This document shows, piece after piece, positions 13,102-20,087 of a stretch of 29,745 nt of DNA. The DNA lies in IMG/VR virus record IMGVR_UViG_3300042938_001384, positions 1 to 29,745 of that record. One strand, given 5' to 3'. Source of the DNA: a virus. Position numbers and translations under genes: made by a program. The first letter of the stretch is position 1; the number at the start of each line of letters is the position of its first letter. The notes below the pieces were generated by a model that was not told where the DNA came from, searched no databases, and saw nothing but the letters and a program-made list of their open reading frames with translations.

Positions 13102-15684
13102 TTATTTAGTTGGAGATGGTCTTGCTCTGCTAGCTTTTATAGCTGCCTTAATCTCATCATCTGAAACATTCTGTGGTGTAGTTAAAAGAGCTTGTTTTTC
13201 AGTTTCTGTATAACGATCCATGTCACCTACGCGTTCTTTTGTTCCCGCACCACGTTTTGCCATGTCTTTATCATATTTTTCTTGTTCTTTTTGAGCTGCT
13301 TCATACTCTTTATCATTTACATCATAATATGATTTTATTCCTTTTTCTCCCAATTTATAAGCACCGTATGCAGCAGCTGGTCCGAGCGTGATTGCTAGAC
13401 CAACGGGACTTCCCAAACCTGCCAAAGCAGCCATTGTTTCTGTTGAAGCTGCGGCAGCACCGGCACGGATTGCTGCACCTGCGCCAACACCAGAACCAAT
13501 CGCTCTTGGTATACCTGTAACTAATTCTTTTACATAAGGAGCTGTTACAGCTCCGGCGAATGTAGAAATTGGCCAATCATAAACTAAACCTTTTTCTGAA
13601 GTATCTATAAAGTCATTTGTTAGCATTGGTTCTTCATTTGCTCCAACCATTTTTGCTAGCGGTTCGGCAATTCCGTGACTACCATAATGAAATCCGGGCA
13701 ATGCATATGCTAAATGACTTCCAACTTCTTTTGCGGCTTTTCCAGCATCTTTAGCATAATCTGTTGCTTTTTGAAAAAGTGTAGGTGGAGGTGGAGTAAC
13801 AACACCTTCGCCTACCATAGCCACTCTTGTGGTTTCTTTACGTTTTCTTTTAATTCTTTTAGATGTCTTTTTGGTATTGGCTGTACCAAGATTTTTTAAT
13901 ATATCATTAATTTTGTCTTGTGTTGATTGTTGATCAGCAGCATCTTGGAAAGGTTTAATAATATCTTTTACATAATCTGCAGCAGGTTTTGATGTTGTTG
14001 CTTTTTGATTTGATAAATTAGAAAGATCCATTGGTTCATTCATTCCACCAGTGGATTCACTATCATCTTTTATATTATAATCTTCAGCATCTACTTCAGT
14101 TTTTACATCTGGATTATACGGACTTGGAACTGTATATGAGTATGCTGGTGGTTCTGAAGGAGTTTTTGCTTGTGTATCCATCAGCGGAGCAGATATCTCA
14201 CCATACAACTTATCTTTTATAACATTTGGATTAGTTTGTGCAGTATTTAACTTCATTATTCTTTGCAATTCAGCTGCAACATTTTTTCCAGAAGCTCCAA
14301 CAGATGTAACTAGATTATTAATAATATTAGATACTCCAACACCAGGAGGTTGTCTATAAGTAGAATCTACTTGACCTTCAGGATAAATCGGATACTCTCC
14401 ACGGTTAACATCAAGATTTACACTAGTTTCAGGATAGCGAACACCTGGAGAATTCAGTGATTGTTTTTTCATCCAATCAGATCCGCTTCTCATCATATCT
14501 TGAAGTGTATTTGTTGCAGCATCAGTAACAGAACGTTGAGCGTCTGATATACCTCTTCCAGGTTTAGATCGGTCTACGTAAGGACTATATCTTATAGGAT
14601 CAGCATCTGTTCCACTTCCATACATATTTTCATCATTATTATCTCTAAGTTGAACATCAAAATTTCCACCACCATCTCCTCGTATAGGTTCTACAATTGT
14701 TCTAGAACCATCTTTGTTTAGACTATCACCAATTTGATCCATGTAGCCTTGTCTTGCATCTTTAGTTGCAGCTTTTTGTTCAGCACCAACAATTCTTCTA
14801 GCTTCTGCTCTAATTTCTGCATCTCGTTTAGCTTCTTCAGCATTAATACGTATTAATGCTGCAGCATCATCGGCATCCCATTGAGCTTTGGCTCGTGATT
14901 GTGATGTTGTATTGGCTACGGTACCATCTACAGTGTCATACCTAGCCTGTGGAGTTCCAAATTGTGGAATCACTGCTGGTCTACGACGCATGGTATGGTA
15001 TGCAAGACTGTCATATGCAGGTCCTTGTCCTACACCAGCCGTTGGAGCAACAGTTGATTCACCAGAAGAATTTAAATCAAAAAATATCTGTCTATGTTTT
15101 GCGTTTCTTGCATCATAATCTTCACCAGTTGCTGTTTTAAAATCATTCTGAGTAACCCAGTACATTGGACTGATTCTTTTATTTGCATTTACAGTAGTGA
15201 ATGCTCTGTCTTGTCCCGCTGCTTTATCTTGTAGTTGTTTTTGATATACATCTGGGTTTTGTGTACGAAATTTATAAAGTTTTTCTGCATCATATTCGTC
15301 TTCAGAAGCTTTAACTTCTCTACCATGGGCTATATTTTCTTCTCTGGTGTGTTCTCTCCAATTCCAAGGTTCTGCTTTTTCATTTAAATTTTTTGGAGTA
15401 TTGGCAAAAGCATTTCCATATACATTGCTACCATGGGCTGCACTATGTGAAGCCCCTAAATTCTTAGATTGTTCCATTGCACCAATAGCATTATTAATGG
15501 TATTCGGAGAACTAATAGATGGATTAAACGAAGTTGGTCTATACAACTCATTCTTGTTTAATACATTTTTTATGTTTTCAACTAATGAAGGGGAATTTTT
15601 CTTTTCCTGTGGAACAGGATTTGGCAAATTTCCCATAAATTGCTTGACTTCCCAATAAAATTGTCTATCTTGTTTATTATCCAT
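13102..15684 (-). CDS. Very large late virion-type protein with Gly/Ala-rich hydrophobic segment, 860 aa
   Basis: ATG 15684 (MDNKQDRQFYWEVKQFMGNL) is preferred over a start at 15717, which would precede the late promoter. Most of the protein is polar, low-complexity and probably extended (many Asn, Asp, Pro, Arg; repeated Tyr-Pro segments). A basic patch (KKTSKRIKRKRKETTR, about residues 620-635) precedes a hydrophobic Gly/Ala zone at about 700-800 (IGSGVGAGAAIRAGAAAAST, then LAGLGSPVGLAITLGPAAAY) that looks able to enter a membrane. The end is charged. I infer a virion protein that could act in DNA delivery, like ejection proteins, but no homologue is recognised. Confidence 0.6.
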   Translation of the reverse strand: MDNKQDRQFYWEVKQFMGNLPNPVPQEKKNSPSLVENIKNVLNKNELYRPTSFNPSISSPNTINNAIGAMEQSKNLGASHSAAHGSNVYGNAFANTPKNLNEKAEPWNWREHTREENIAHGREVKASEDEYDAEKLYKFRTQNPDVYQKQLQDKAAGQDRAFTTVNANKRISPMYWVTQNDFKTATGEDYDARNAKHRQIFFDLNSSGESTVAPTAGVGQGPAYDSLAYHTMRRRPAVIPQFGTPQARYDTVDGTVANTTSQSRAKAQWDADDAAALIRINAEEAKRDAEIRAEARRIVGAEQKAATKDARQGYMDQIGDSLNKDGSRTIVEPIRGDGGGNFDVQLRDNNDENMYGSGTDADPIRYSPYVDRSKPGRGISDAQRSVTDAATNTLQDMMRSGSDWMKKQSLNSPGVRYPETSVNLDVNRGEYPIYPEGQVDSTYRQPPGVGVSNIINNLVTSVGASGKNVAAELQRIMKLNTAQTNPNVIKDKLYGEISAPLMDTQAKTPSEPPAYSYTVPSPYNPDVKTEVDAEDYNIKDDSESTGGMNEPMDLSNLSNQKATTSKPAADYVKDIIKPFQDAADQQSTQDKINDILKNLGTANTKKTSKRIKRKRKETTRVAMVGEGVVTPPPPTLFQKATDYAKDAGKAAKEVGSHLAYALPGFHYGSHGIAEPLAKMVGANEEPMLTNDFIDTSEKGLVYDWPISTFAGAVTAPYVKELVTGIPRAIGSGVGAGAAIRAGAAAASTETMAALAGLGSPVGLAITLGPAAAYGAYKLGEKGIKSYYDVNDKEYEAAQKEQEKYDKDMAKRGAGTKERVGDMDRYTETEKQALLTTPQNVSDDEIKAAIKASRARPSPTK
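13103..13109 (-). promoter_or_regulatory. Late promoter motif CTAAATA, 7 nt before ATG
   Basis: It precedes the 408-aa gene and overlaps the stop of the 860-aa gene. Confidence 0.57.
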
Positions 15685-15694
15685 GGTTATTAAA

Positions 15695-15701
15695 TATTTA
15701 G
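15695..15701 (-). promoter_or_regulatory. Late promoter motif CTAAATA, 10 nt before ATG
   Basis: It precedes the 860-aa gene at 15684 and lies back to back with the plus motif at 15708-15714. Confidence 0.5.
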
Positions 15702-15707
15702 ATTTAC

Positions 15708-15714
15708 ATAAATA
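15708..15714 (+). promoter_or_regulatory. Late promoter motif ATAAATA, 10 nt before ATG
   Basis: It precedes the HNH gene at 15725, divergent from the 860-aa gene. A weak AAAGAA between motif and ATG is the only ribosome-site candidate. Confidence 0.45.
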
Positions 15715-15724
15715 CATAAAGAAT

Positions 15725-16219
15725 ATGAAGAAACAAGTACTCTTGCTAAATCAAGACAATACTCCTCTTAATATTATTACTATTGGAAAAGCATACAAAC
15801 TCATTGCCCGAGATAAAGTTTGGAGCGATGAAACTAATGAATGTTTTGAAGTTGTCTCTATTTCCAAAATTATAAAGATTCCTAAAGTTTTAATTTTAAA
15901 ATATTACGTAAAATTGCCTTATAGAAAGGCAGCTTCTTCTAGGCAAAATATTTTACGTAGAGATCAATTTTGTTGTCAATACTGTGGAGTTACTTTAAAT
16001 AATAAAGATGCAACAGTTGATCATATTATACCAAAATCAAAAGGTGGTGCATCATCTTGGGTAAATATGGTAGCAGCATGTAGATGCTGTAATTTGGCAA
16101 AAGGAAACAGAACCCTTAAAGAAGCCAAAATGGAATTAAAAATCAAACCAAAAGAACCTTCTTATGGATTCTTGTTTGAAGCCATGCTAATTACCTTTAG
16201 AAGGAAAAAAAATGCCTAA
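15725..16219 (+). CDS. HNH endonuclease, McrA-like with zinc Cys pairs, 164 aa
   Basis: ATG 15725 gives MKKQVLLLNQDNTPLNIITI, the usual start of a bacterial HNH subfamily that opens with VLLLNQ-type strands. The nuclease domain lies at about residues 78-130: CCQYCG (first zinc pair), VDHIIPKSKGGASSW (catalytic DH), N at the third position, and CRCCNLAKGNRT (second zinc pair). The family nicks or cuts DNA. No intron or flanking core-gene fragment is seen, so it is a free-standing enzyme. It overlaps the zinc-ribbon gene by 8 nt and is probably in one operon with it. Confidence 0.88.
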   Translation: MKKQVLLLNQDNTPLNIITIGKAYKLIARDKVWSDETNECFEVVSISKIIKIPKVLILKYYVKLPYRKAASSRQNILRRDQFCCQYCGVTLNNKDATVDHIIPKSKGGASSWVNMVAACRCCNLAKGNRTLKEAKMELKIKPKEPSYGFLFEAMLITFRRKKNA

Positions 16220-16517
16220 TTACGCTTTTAAATGTGAAAATTGTGACCATACTTTTGATGAAATCTTAAATCTATCAGAGCGTAATACTCCCTTAGAGAA
16301 ACCCTGCCCAAAGTGCAGTAAAAAGAAAATTATAAAGGATTGGCAAGCAAACACACCATCACTTGCAATGGATTCTACTTTGACACCTTCAAAAGTAGTT
16401 GGAAGCCAGTTTAAAGATGTAATTGACAAAATTAAGGGTAGCGGTCAAGTCCCTAAGAGATTCCATGAAAAATTAGATAATAGTGCCAGAATGAATGCTG
16501 GACGTATTGTTCGCTAA
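16212..16517 (+). CDS. FmdB-type zinc-ribbon protein, 101 aa
   Basis: The N-terminal MPNYAFKCENCDHTFDEILN followed by CPKC at residues 32-35 is the two-knuckle zinc ribbon of the FmdB/CxxC-CxxC small-protein family, often annotated as a putative regulator. The C-terminal half is basic and polar (VIDKIKGSGQVPKRFHEKLD) and may bind nucleic acid. A strong Shine-Dalgarno site (AGAAGGA) precedes the ATG. It overlaps the HNH gene by 8 nt and converges on the resolvase gene with a 4-nt overlap. Role in the phage is unknown; zinc binding is near certain from the Cys spacing. Confidence 0.82.
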   Translation: MPNYAFKCENCDHTFDEILNLSERNTPLEKPCPKCSKKKIIKDWQANTPSLAMDSTLTPSKVVGSQFKDVIDKIKGSGQVPKRFHEKLDNSARMNAGRIVR

Positions 16518-17062
16518 TTTTTATACTGAATCATTGCCTTTAAAATATAATAACTGTCGATCACATCCGTAACAGGATTGCTCAAAGTTTTCTGGTTAAA
16601 TACCGATAAAAGATTGGTTTTTGTTTCTATTGAGAAGGCTTCGTACATTGCCTGTTTGTCAGCGTTACCTTTGCCCGTAGCGCATTTCTTGACTCGGGAT
16701 GGCTCAATGATGGTCACGGGAATGGCGAGCTTGTAGAGCTTATGCTTCAAGATTCCCATATTCTCTGCTAGATTGAATACTCGACCTTTGGAGCCAAACG
16801 AATACCCTTCTACCGCTATATCTCCAGCCCCAATACAAAGATTAGAAGCCCATTGAGATATAGTATCAAATCTATCAACATCTAGAATATATTCCTGAAA
16901 AGATTCCCCAGTAATATTTGGGGCAATTTTATCAGCATACTTTTTGGTATTTGTCAAATAATAAAAGAAACAATTTTCAAACTTAAATTCTCTACGTTCA
17001 TCATAAAGACAAAGGCAGGGGCAGGTTATAGAGTAATCAATGCCGATTAACATGTGGAACAT
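16514..17062 (-). CDS. RuvC-like Holliday-junction resolvase / RNase H-fold nuclease, 182 aa
   Basis: Motifs of the RuvC/RNase H fold appear in order: LIGIDYSITCPCLCLYD (first Asp, residue 8), DIAVEGYSFGSKG with the catalytic Glu near 85, IEPSRVKKCATGKGNADKQA (substrate-binding Lys/Arg region, about 138-157) and NPVTDVIDSYYILKA with the final Asp pair. Such enzymes cut four-way junctions during recombination and packaging. T4 itself uses a different enzyme, gp49 (endonuclease VII). ATG 17062 is chosen for the AAGGT site upstream. A long structured 5' region (17063-17172) precedes it. Specificity for Holliday junctions is inferred from the fold. Confidence 0.78.
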   Translation of the reverse strand: MFHMLIGIDYSITCPCLCLYDERREFKFENCFFYYLTNTKKYADKIAPNITGESFQEYILDVDRFDTISQWASNLCIGAGDIAVEGYSFGSKGRVFNLAENMGILKHKLYKLAIPVTIIEPSRVKKCATGKGNADKQAMYEAFSIETKTNLLSVFNQKTLSNPVTDVIDSYYILKAMIQYKN

Positions 17063-17080
17063 ATGTACTTATACCTTGGT

Positions 17081-17162
17081 CAGAAGTGGTGGTTCCTTAG
17101 CAGTCTGATGAAGTATACTTCGATTATTTCAAAAGGATTGCGTGGAAACCCAACCACTTCTG
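17081..17162. other. Structured intergenic region with long inverted repeat
   Basis: CAGAAGTGGT (17081-17090) and ACCACTTCTG (17153-17162) are perfect inverted repeats, extended inward by GGTTCC against GGAAACC with a bulge. The enclosed part contains the perfect 12-bp palindrome GAAGTATACTTC (17110-17121). On the minus strand this is the leader of the resolvase gene. It could be a leader RNA structure or protein-binding site; no known riboswitch fits. Confidence 0.5.
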
Positions 17163-17179
17163 CCTAAAATATTTAGGCA
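17161..17179. terminator. Short hairpin at the end of the 632-aa gene
   Basis: TGCCTAAA-ATA-TTTAGGCA forms a perfect 8-bp stem around the stop codon of the 632-aa gene. It lacks a U-tract, so termination is uncertain. On the minus strand it also contains CTAAATA (17170-17176), a late motif 107 nt before the resolvase gene. Confidence 0.35.
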
Positions 17180-19071
17180 TATCGTCTATCTTGTTTCGAT
17201 GAAGATTTTTCTACACCTCTATATATGGCTTTACCTTCTGGGGTTCCCATCATTTCAAGAGCTTTTAGCGGTGCTAGATCTTCACCTGGTCCATTTTGTT
17301 GAAGAATCTTATACATTCTATCTCTATCTTTTTCTATTTCTTCATCTGTTTGATCACTCGTAGGATAACTACCTGTTGATTTTAATAATCTACCTTTAAT
17401 ATCTCTCATAAATGCAGGCATTTCAGCTCTACTCCAAAAATAATTATTAGGAGTTTTAAATCTATTATCTGGTGAAGGAGTTGGAGTATCCATTTTATCT
17501 AATGCAGTTTTTGCAATCTCTTTTTGTTCTGGAGTCAATTCCCAACTATCTAAAATTCCTCTTTTTTCTAATTCTTCATAACCAGATCCTAGAGCAATTC
17601 CACTTGTTGAAGGTTCAATACCATATTTAATAGTAGCAGGAGATTTATATTCTGGTTTTTTTTCTAAATTAGAACTAACTGCATTTTCAACTGCAGCAAC
17701 TCCCCGTAATTGAGTTCCTATTGCATGTTGACCTTCATGATTCATAACCTGAATATATTGATCCCAATCTTTAATATTATCTTTATTCATATCAATTGTA
17801 GTTTCAAAAGTATTTGGCGCATTACTCATTTGATTATCAATTAGTTTTTGAACAGATTGTTCAACTGGTAATTGTGGTGTTTTCTTATCTCGTTGAGCTT
17901 TATTAAAAGTAGAATATGGATCTAGAAGATGCTGCACATTCCATGTTAATTTAGCATCAACTAATTCAGGGTATTTTACGTTGTTTCTTCCTAAGAAAGC
18001 TTCTGGTGGATCAAAGTATCTGAAACCAGTTTTATCAAAATGAGTTATCTCTAATGGCTTATAAAGCATTGCTTCATCATGTTTTGGATCTCTTAAATCT
18101 GCATACTGTCTAGCCAGTTTTGCTTGATCACTATAATCTAAATCATTTGGTCCAGAACGTTTCAAATATTCTTTTTGTTTTGCTAAAAAGTCATTTCTTT
18201 CTTTGGTTTTATCTTTTCCAAATTCTAAAGAAATCATATCAAAAGGAGATAATTTGCTGTTTTCTTTCTTTACGAACATAGTATTAGCATTATATAAAGT
18301 ATTTGCAATTCCTGTTATTCTATCAAAATAATCTTGTGAATCATGATAATTTTCAGGTGGATTTGGATTAGCAACTGAAGGAGTTACACCTAACCGTGCA
18401 TTTCTTGCTTCTTTTTCTCCGGCTTCATTGTGTGCTTGCCATAATGGACTATTTAATTTTTTTCTTTCTCTATAATTTTGTGAAAATGCATAATCAAAAG
18501 GATCATTACTACGTAAAAAATTTGTGACATCATTAAATCCTTGAGATATCTGAGTTCCTTTATCTTTGACTTGTCTTAACAAATCAGTATGCAATGATCC
18601 AGCGTCAAGTGGATTATCTGGATTTAATATAGAACCTAACCATCCTTTTTGTCCTAAATCTGGAGGTTGATTCATAGTTCCTGTACTGGAGAATGACCTG
18701 GATGATTTCATCTCCTCAGGTGAACGTGGCTCGTTCTCCTTATTATTTGGATCCATCACCGTACTTTCAATATATTTCCTAGTATTATTAAATGCATCTT
18801 CAAAAGGAGTTTCATCAATATCATCAGATAATCCAAATTTTTGATTATTTGCTAAAATTTTCTCATTTTTAAGTTTTAATGCTGTATCATAAGCATCACG
18901 ATCTGTTCGTGTATATTTTACAGGATTCAAAGCTGTACCAGAAAAATTTACTGGACTTATCATTGAACCATTTTGATTATCAGGAAAATCAGCAAGATCT
19001 AATGGTACATTCATACCACCATATTTGGTATCTTCTTGTTTTTCTATTAAGTATTGTTTAAATGAGAGCAT
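17173..19071 (-). CDS. Late virion-type protein with zinc metallopeptidase motif and head-targeting tag, 632 aa
   Basis: It begins MLSFKQYLIEKQEDTKYGGM. The first ten residues resemble the capsid-targeting start of T4 internal proteins (MKTYQEFIxEA as I remember it), with L-I-E|K as possible cleavage site. The N-terminal half is polar and Asn/Asp/Pro-rich. About residues 350-570 form a zincin-like domain: VMNHEGQHAIG carries H445-E446-H449, and FWSRAEMPAFMRDIKG offers E550 as third ligand. The nine N-terminal residues are shared with the next gene. No late motif lies close; it follows the 286-aa gene by 26 nt and is probably co-transcribed with it. Peptidase activity is inferred from the motif. 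Confidence 0.65.
   Translation of the reverse strand: MLSFKQYLIEKQEDTKYGGMNVPLDLADFPDNQNGSMISPVNFSGTALNPVKYTRTDRDAYDTALKLKNEKILANNQKFGLSDDIDETPFEDAFNNTRKYIESTVMDPNNKENEPRSPEEMKSSRSFSSTGTMNQPPDLGQKGWLGSILNPDNPLDAGSLHTDLLRQVKDKGTQISQGFNDVTNFLRSNDPFDYAFSQNYRERKKLNSPLWQAHNEAGEKEARNARLGVTPSVANPNPPENYHDSQDYFDRITGIANTLYNANTMFVKKENSKLSPFDMISLEFGKDKTKERNDFLAKQKEYLKRSGPNDLDYSDQAKLARQYADLRDPKHDEAMLYKPLEITHFDKTGFRYFDPPEAFLGRNNVKYPELVDAKLTWNVQHLLDPYSTFNKAQRDKKTPQLPVEQSVQKLIDNQMSNAPNTFETTIDMNKDNIKDWDQYIQVMNHEGQHAIGTQLRGVAAVENAVSSNLEKKPEYKSPATIKYGIEPSTSGIALGSGYEELEKRGILDSWELTPEQKEIAKTALDKMDTPTPSPDNRFKTPNNYFWSRAEMPAFMRDIKGRLLKSTGSYPTSDQTDEEIEKDRDRMYKILQQNGPGEDLAPLKALEMMGTPEGKAIYRGVEKSSSKQDRRYA
19048..19071 (-). 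repeat. 24-nt direct repeat, copy 1 (5' end of 632-aa gene)
   Basis: It matches 19935-19958 at 22 of 24 positions. It encodes MLSFKQYL on the minus strand, ends exactly at the ATG and marks a duplicated targeting tag. Confidence 0.8.
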
Positions 19072-19097
19072 ATTAATATAAGGTTTTTTTTAGTTTA

Positions 19098-19958
19098 TTA
19101 TTGAATACCCTGACCAAGACTTCTAAGATTTTGTCTTGTCATAGTACTTTTTTGTTTCTTCTTTTCTTCTTCTGGCATATCTCTATCAGTAAGATATCCT
19201 TGAATTCCTAAAGATGCTGCTGTTCCAATTCCTGGAATATAATCTGCAACTTCAGATGCTGCTTCCAATCCAGCTCCCACATAATCACCTGCTTGGGCTC
19301 TTTGTGTCATGGCTGCTACAGAAGCTGCGGTTCCGATGACTGGTAGAGCTTTTAGAACAGCTTTTCCAACGCCTTTGCCTATACTTAGACGTGCCTGCCA
19401 TCTAGATGCATCCGATTGTGGTGGGTTTATTGTTATATTTGGATCACCTTTTGCAGATTGTGTGCGTCCTGATGTGCTTGGTTTTATTTCACCGGGCGCA
19501 GGATATGTCGTAGACAAATCTTGATCCAATACAGGTTTTGTATAATCTATTACAGGTTTTTCATTTGGAGTTGTACCGAATATTACATCAACAGGTTCTC
19601 GGGATGTATATAATTGTCTGTTAAAAGTATCTGGAGGAGCCGGATCATTTCTTAGTTTAACAAGACTATCATTATATTTCGGGTCATCTATATCCAATGG
19701 ACTATAGTAATAACTTGATGCCCGTGTAGCCATTTCCCTTTCTTCTGGATTCATAAATTTAGTTCGTATATATTCTTCCATGTTTCCCCCAAAAGAGGTA
19801 CGTAAAATATGTGGATCGATGTCATTTTTATGTTTTTGATATAAGTCTTTATAAATTTTATCAACCTCATCTTTATAATTTTTAGACCATTCACCCATGT
19901 TAAAAGAGCCTGTTTCAGAATTGTTTTCTAGAATTAAATATTGTTTAAATGACAGCAT
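19098..19958 (-). CDS. Late virion-type protein with glycine-rich hydrophobic segment and head-targeting tag, 286 aa
   Basis: It begins MLSFKQYLILENNSETGSFN, with the same first nine residues as the 632-aa protein and I-L-E|N as a possible cleavage site. Residues 20-190 are polar and Pro/Asp-rich. Residues about 193-256 are hydrophobic and Gly/Ala-rich: GKGVGKAVLKALPVIGTAAS, then DYVGAGLEAASEVADYIPGI and GTAASLGIQGYL, a pattern seen in membrane-inserting toxins and ejection proteins. The end is basic. ATAAATA lies exactly 5 nt before the ATG and leans against a terminator. I infer an injected protein that may act on the membrane; no homologue is recognised. Confidence 0.63.
   Translation of the reverse strand: MLSFKQYLILENNSETGSFNMGEWSKNYKDEVDKIYKDLYQKHKNDIDPHILRTSFGGNMEEYIRTKFMNPEEREMATRASSYYYSPLDIDDPKYNDSLVKLRNDPAPPDTFNRQLYTSREPVDVIFGTTPNEKPVIDYTKPVLDQDLSTTYPAPGEIKPSTSGRTQSAKGDPNITINPPQSDASRWQARLSIGKGVGKAVLKALPVIGTAASVAAMTQRAQAGDYVGAGLEAASEVADYIPGIGTAASLGIQGYLTDRDMPEEEKKKQKSTMTRQNLRSLGQGIQ
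19935..19958 (-). repeat. 24-nt direct repeat, copy 2 (5' end of 286-aa gene)
   Basis: Second copy of the repeat at 19048-19071, with two mismatches. The similarity stops just after the MLSFKQYLI tag while the rest of the two genes differ. Confidence 0.8.
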
Positions 19959-19963
19959 ACCAA

Positions 19964-19970
19964 TATTTAT
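19964..19970 (-). promoter_or_regulatory. Late promoter motif ATAAATA, 5 nt before ATG
   Basis: The minus strand reads GGGGGTTTATAAATA-TTGGT-ATG. The motif directly follows the terminator stem, whose TTT gives TTTATAAATA. Confidence 0.6.
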
Positions 19971-19998
19971 AAACCCCCAGGATTGCTCCTAGGGGTTT
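19971..19998. terminator. Terminator hairpin after tRNA-Asn
   Basis: AAACCCC-C-AGGA pairs with TCCT-A-GGGGTTT around a TTGC loop: 12-nt arms with one C-A mismatch. It ends the nrdJ-tRNA-Asn transcript and separates the replication block from the late block. The U-tract is only three bases on the minus strand. Confidence 0.8.
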
Positions 19999-20007
19999 AT
20001 TTGTATG

Positions 20008-20080
20008 CTCCTCCGACTGGATTTGAACCAGTGACCCGAGAGTTAACAGCTCTCTGCTCTACCAACTGAGCTACAGAGGA
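20008..20080 (-). tRNA. tRNA-Asn (GUU)
   Basis: On the minus strand the acceptor TCCTCTG pairs with CGGAGGA (one T-G pair) and the discriminator is G, as is usual for tRNA-Asn. The D arm holds AGCTCAGTTGGTAGAGC. The anticodon arm GAGAG-CTGTTAA-CTCTC has anticodon GTT. The T arm ACTGG-TTCAAAT-CCAGT is perfect. CCA is not encoded. It lies 7 nt after the nrdJ stop. Confidence 0.96.
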
Positions 20081-20087
20081 AAGTAAA

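Noticed and set aside
15725-16219. Homing endonuclease of an intron or inserted element
   Set aside because: The HNH gene is not inside or next to a split core gene, and no intron-like structure is visible around it. It is in an operon with the zinc-ribbon gene.
17081-17162. Hammerhead ribozyme, because CTGATGA and GAAA occur in order inside the inverted repeat
   Set aside because: The segments between them cannot form stems I and II next to the conserved core, and no NUH cleavage site falls in the right place.
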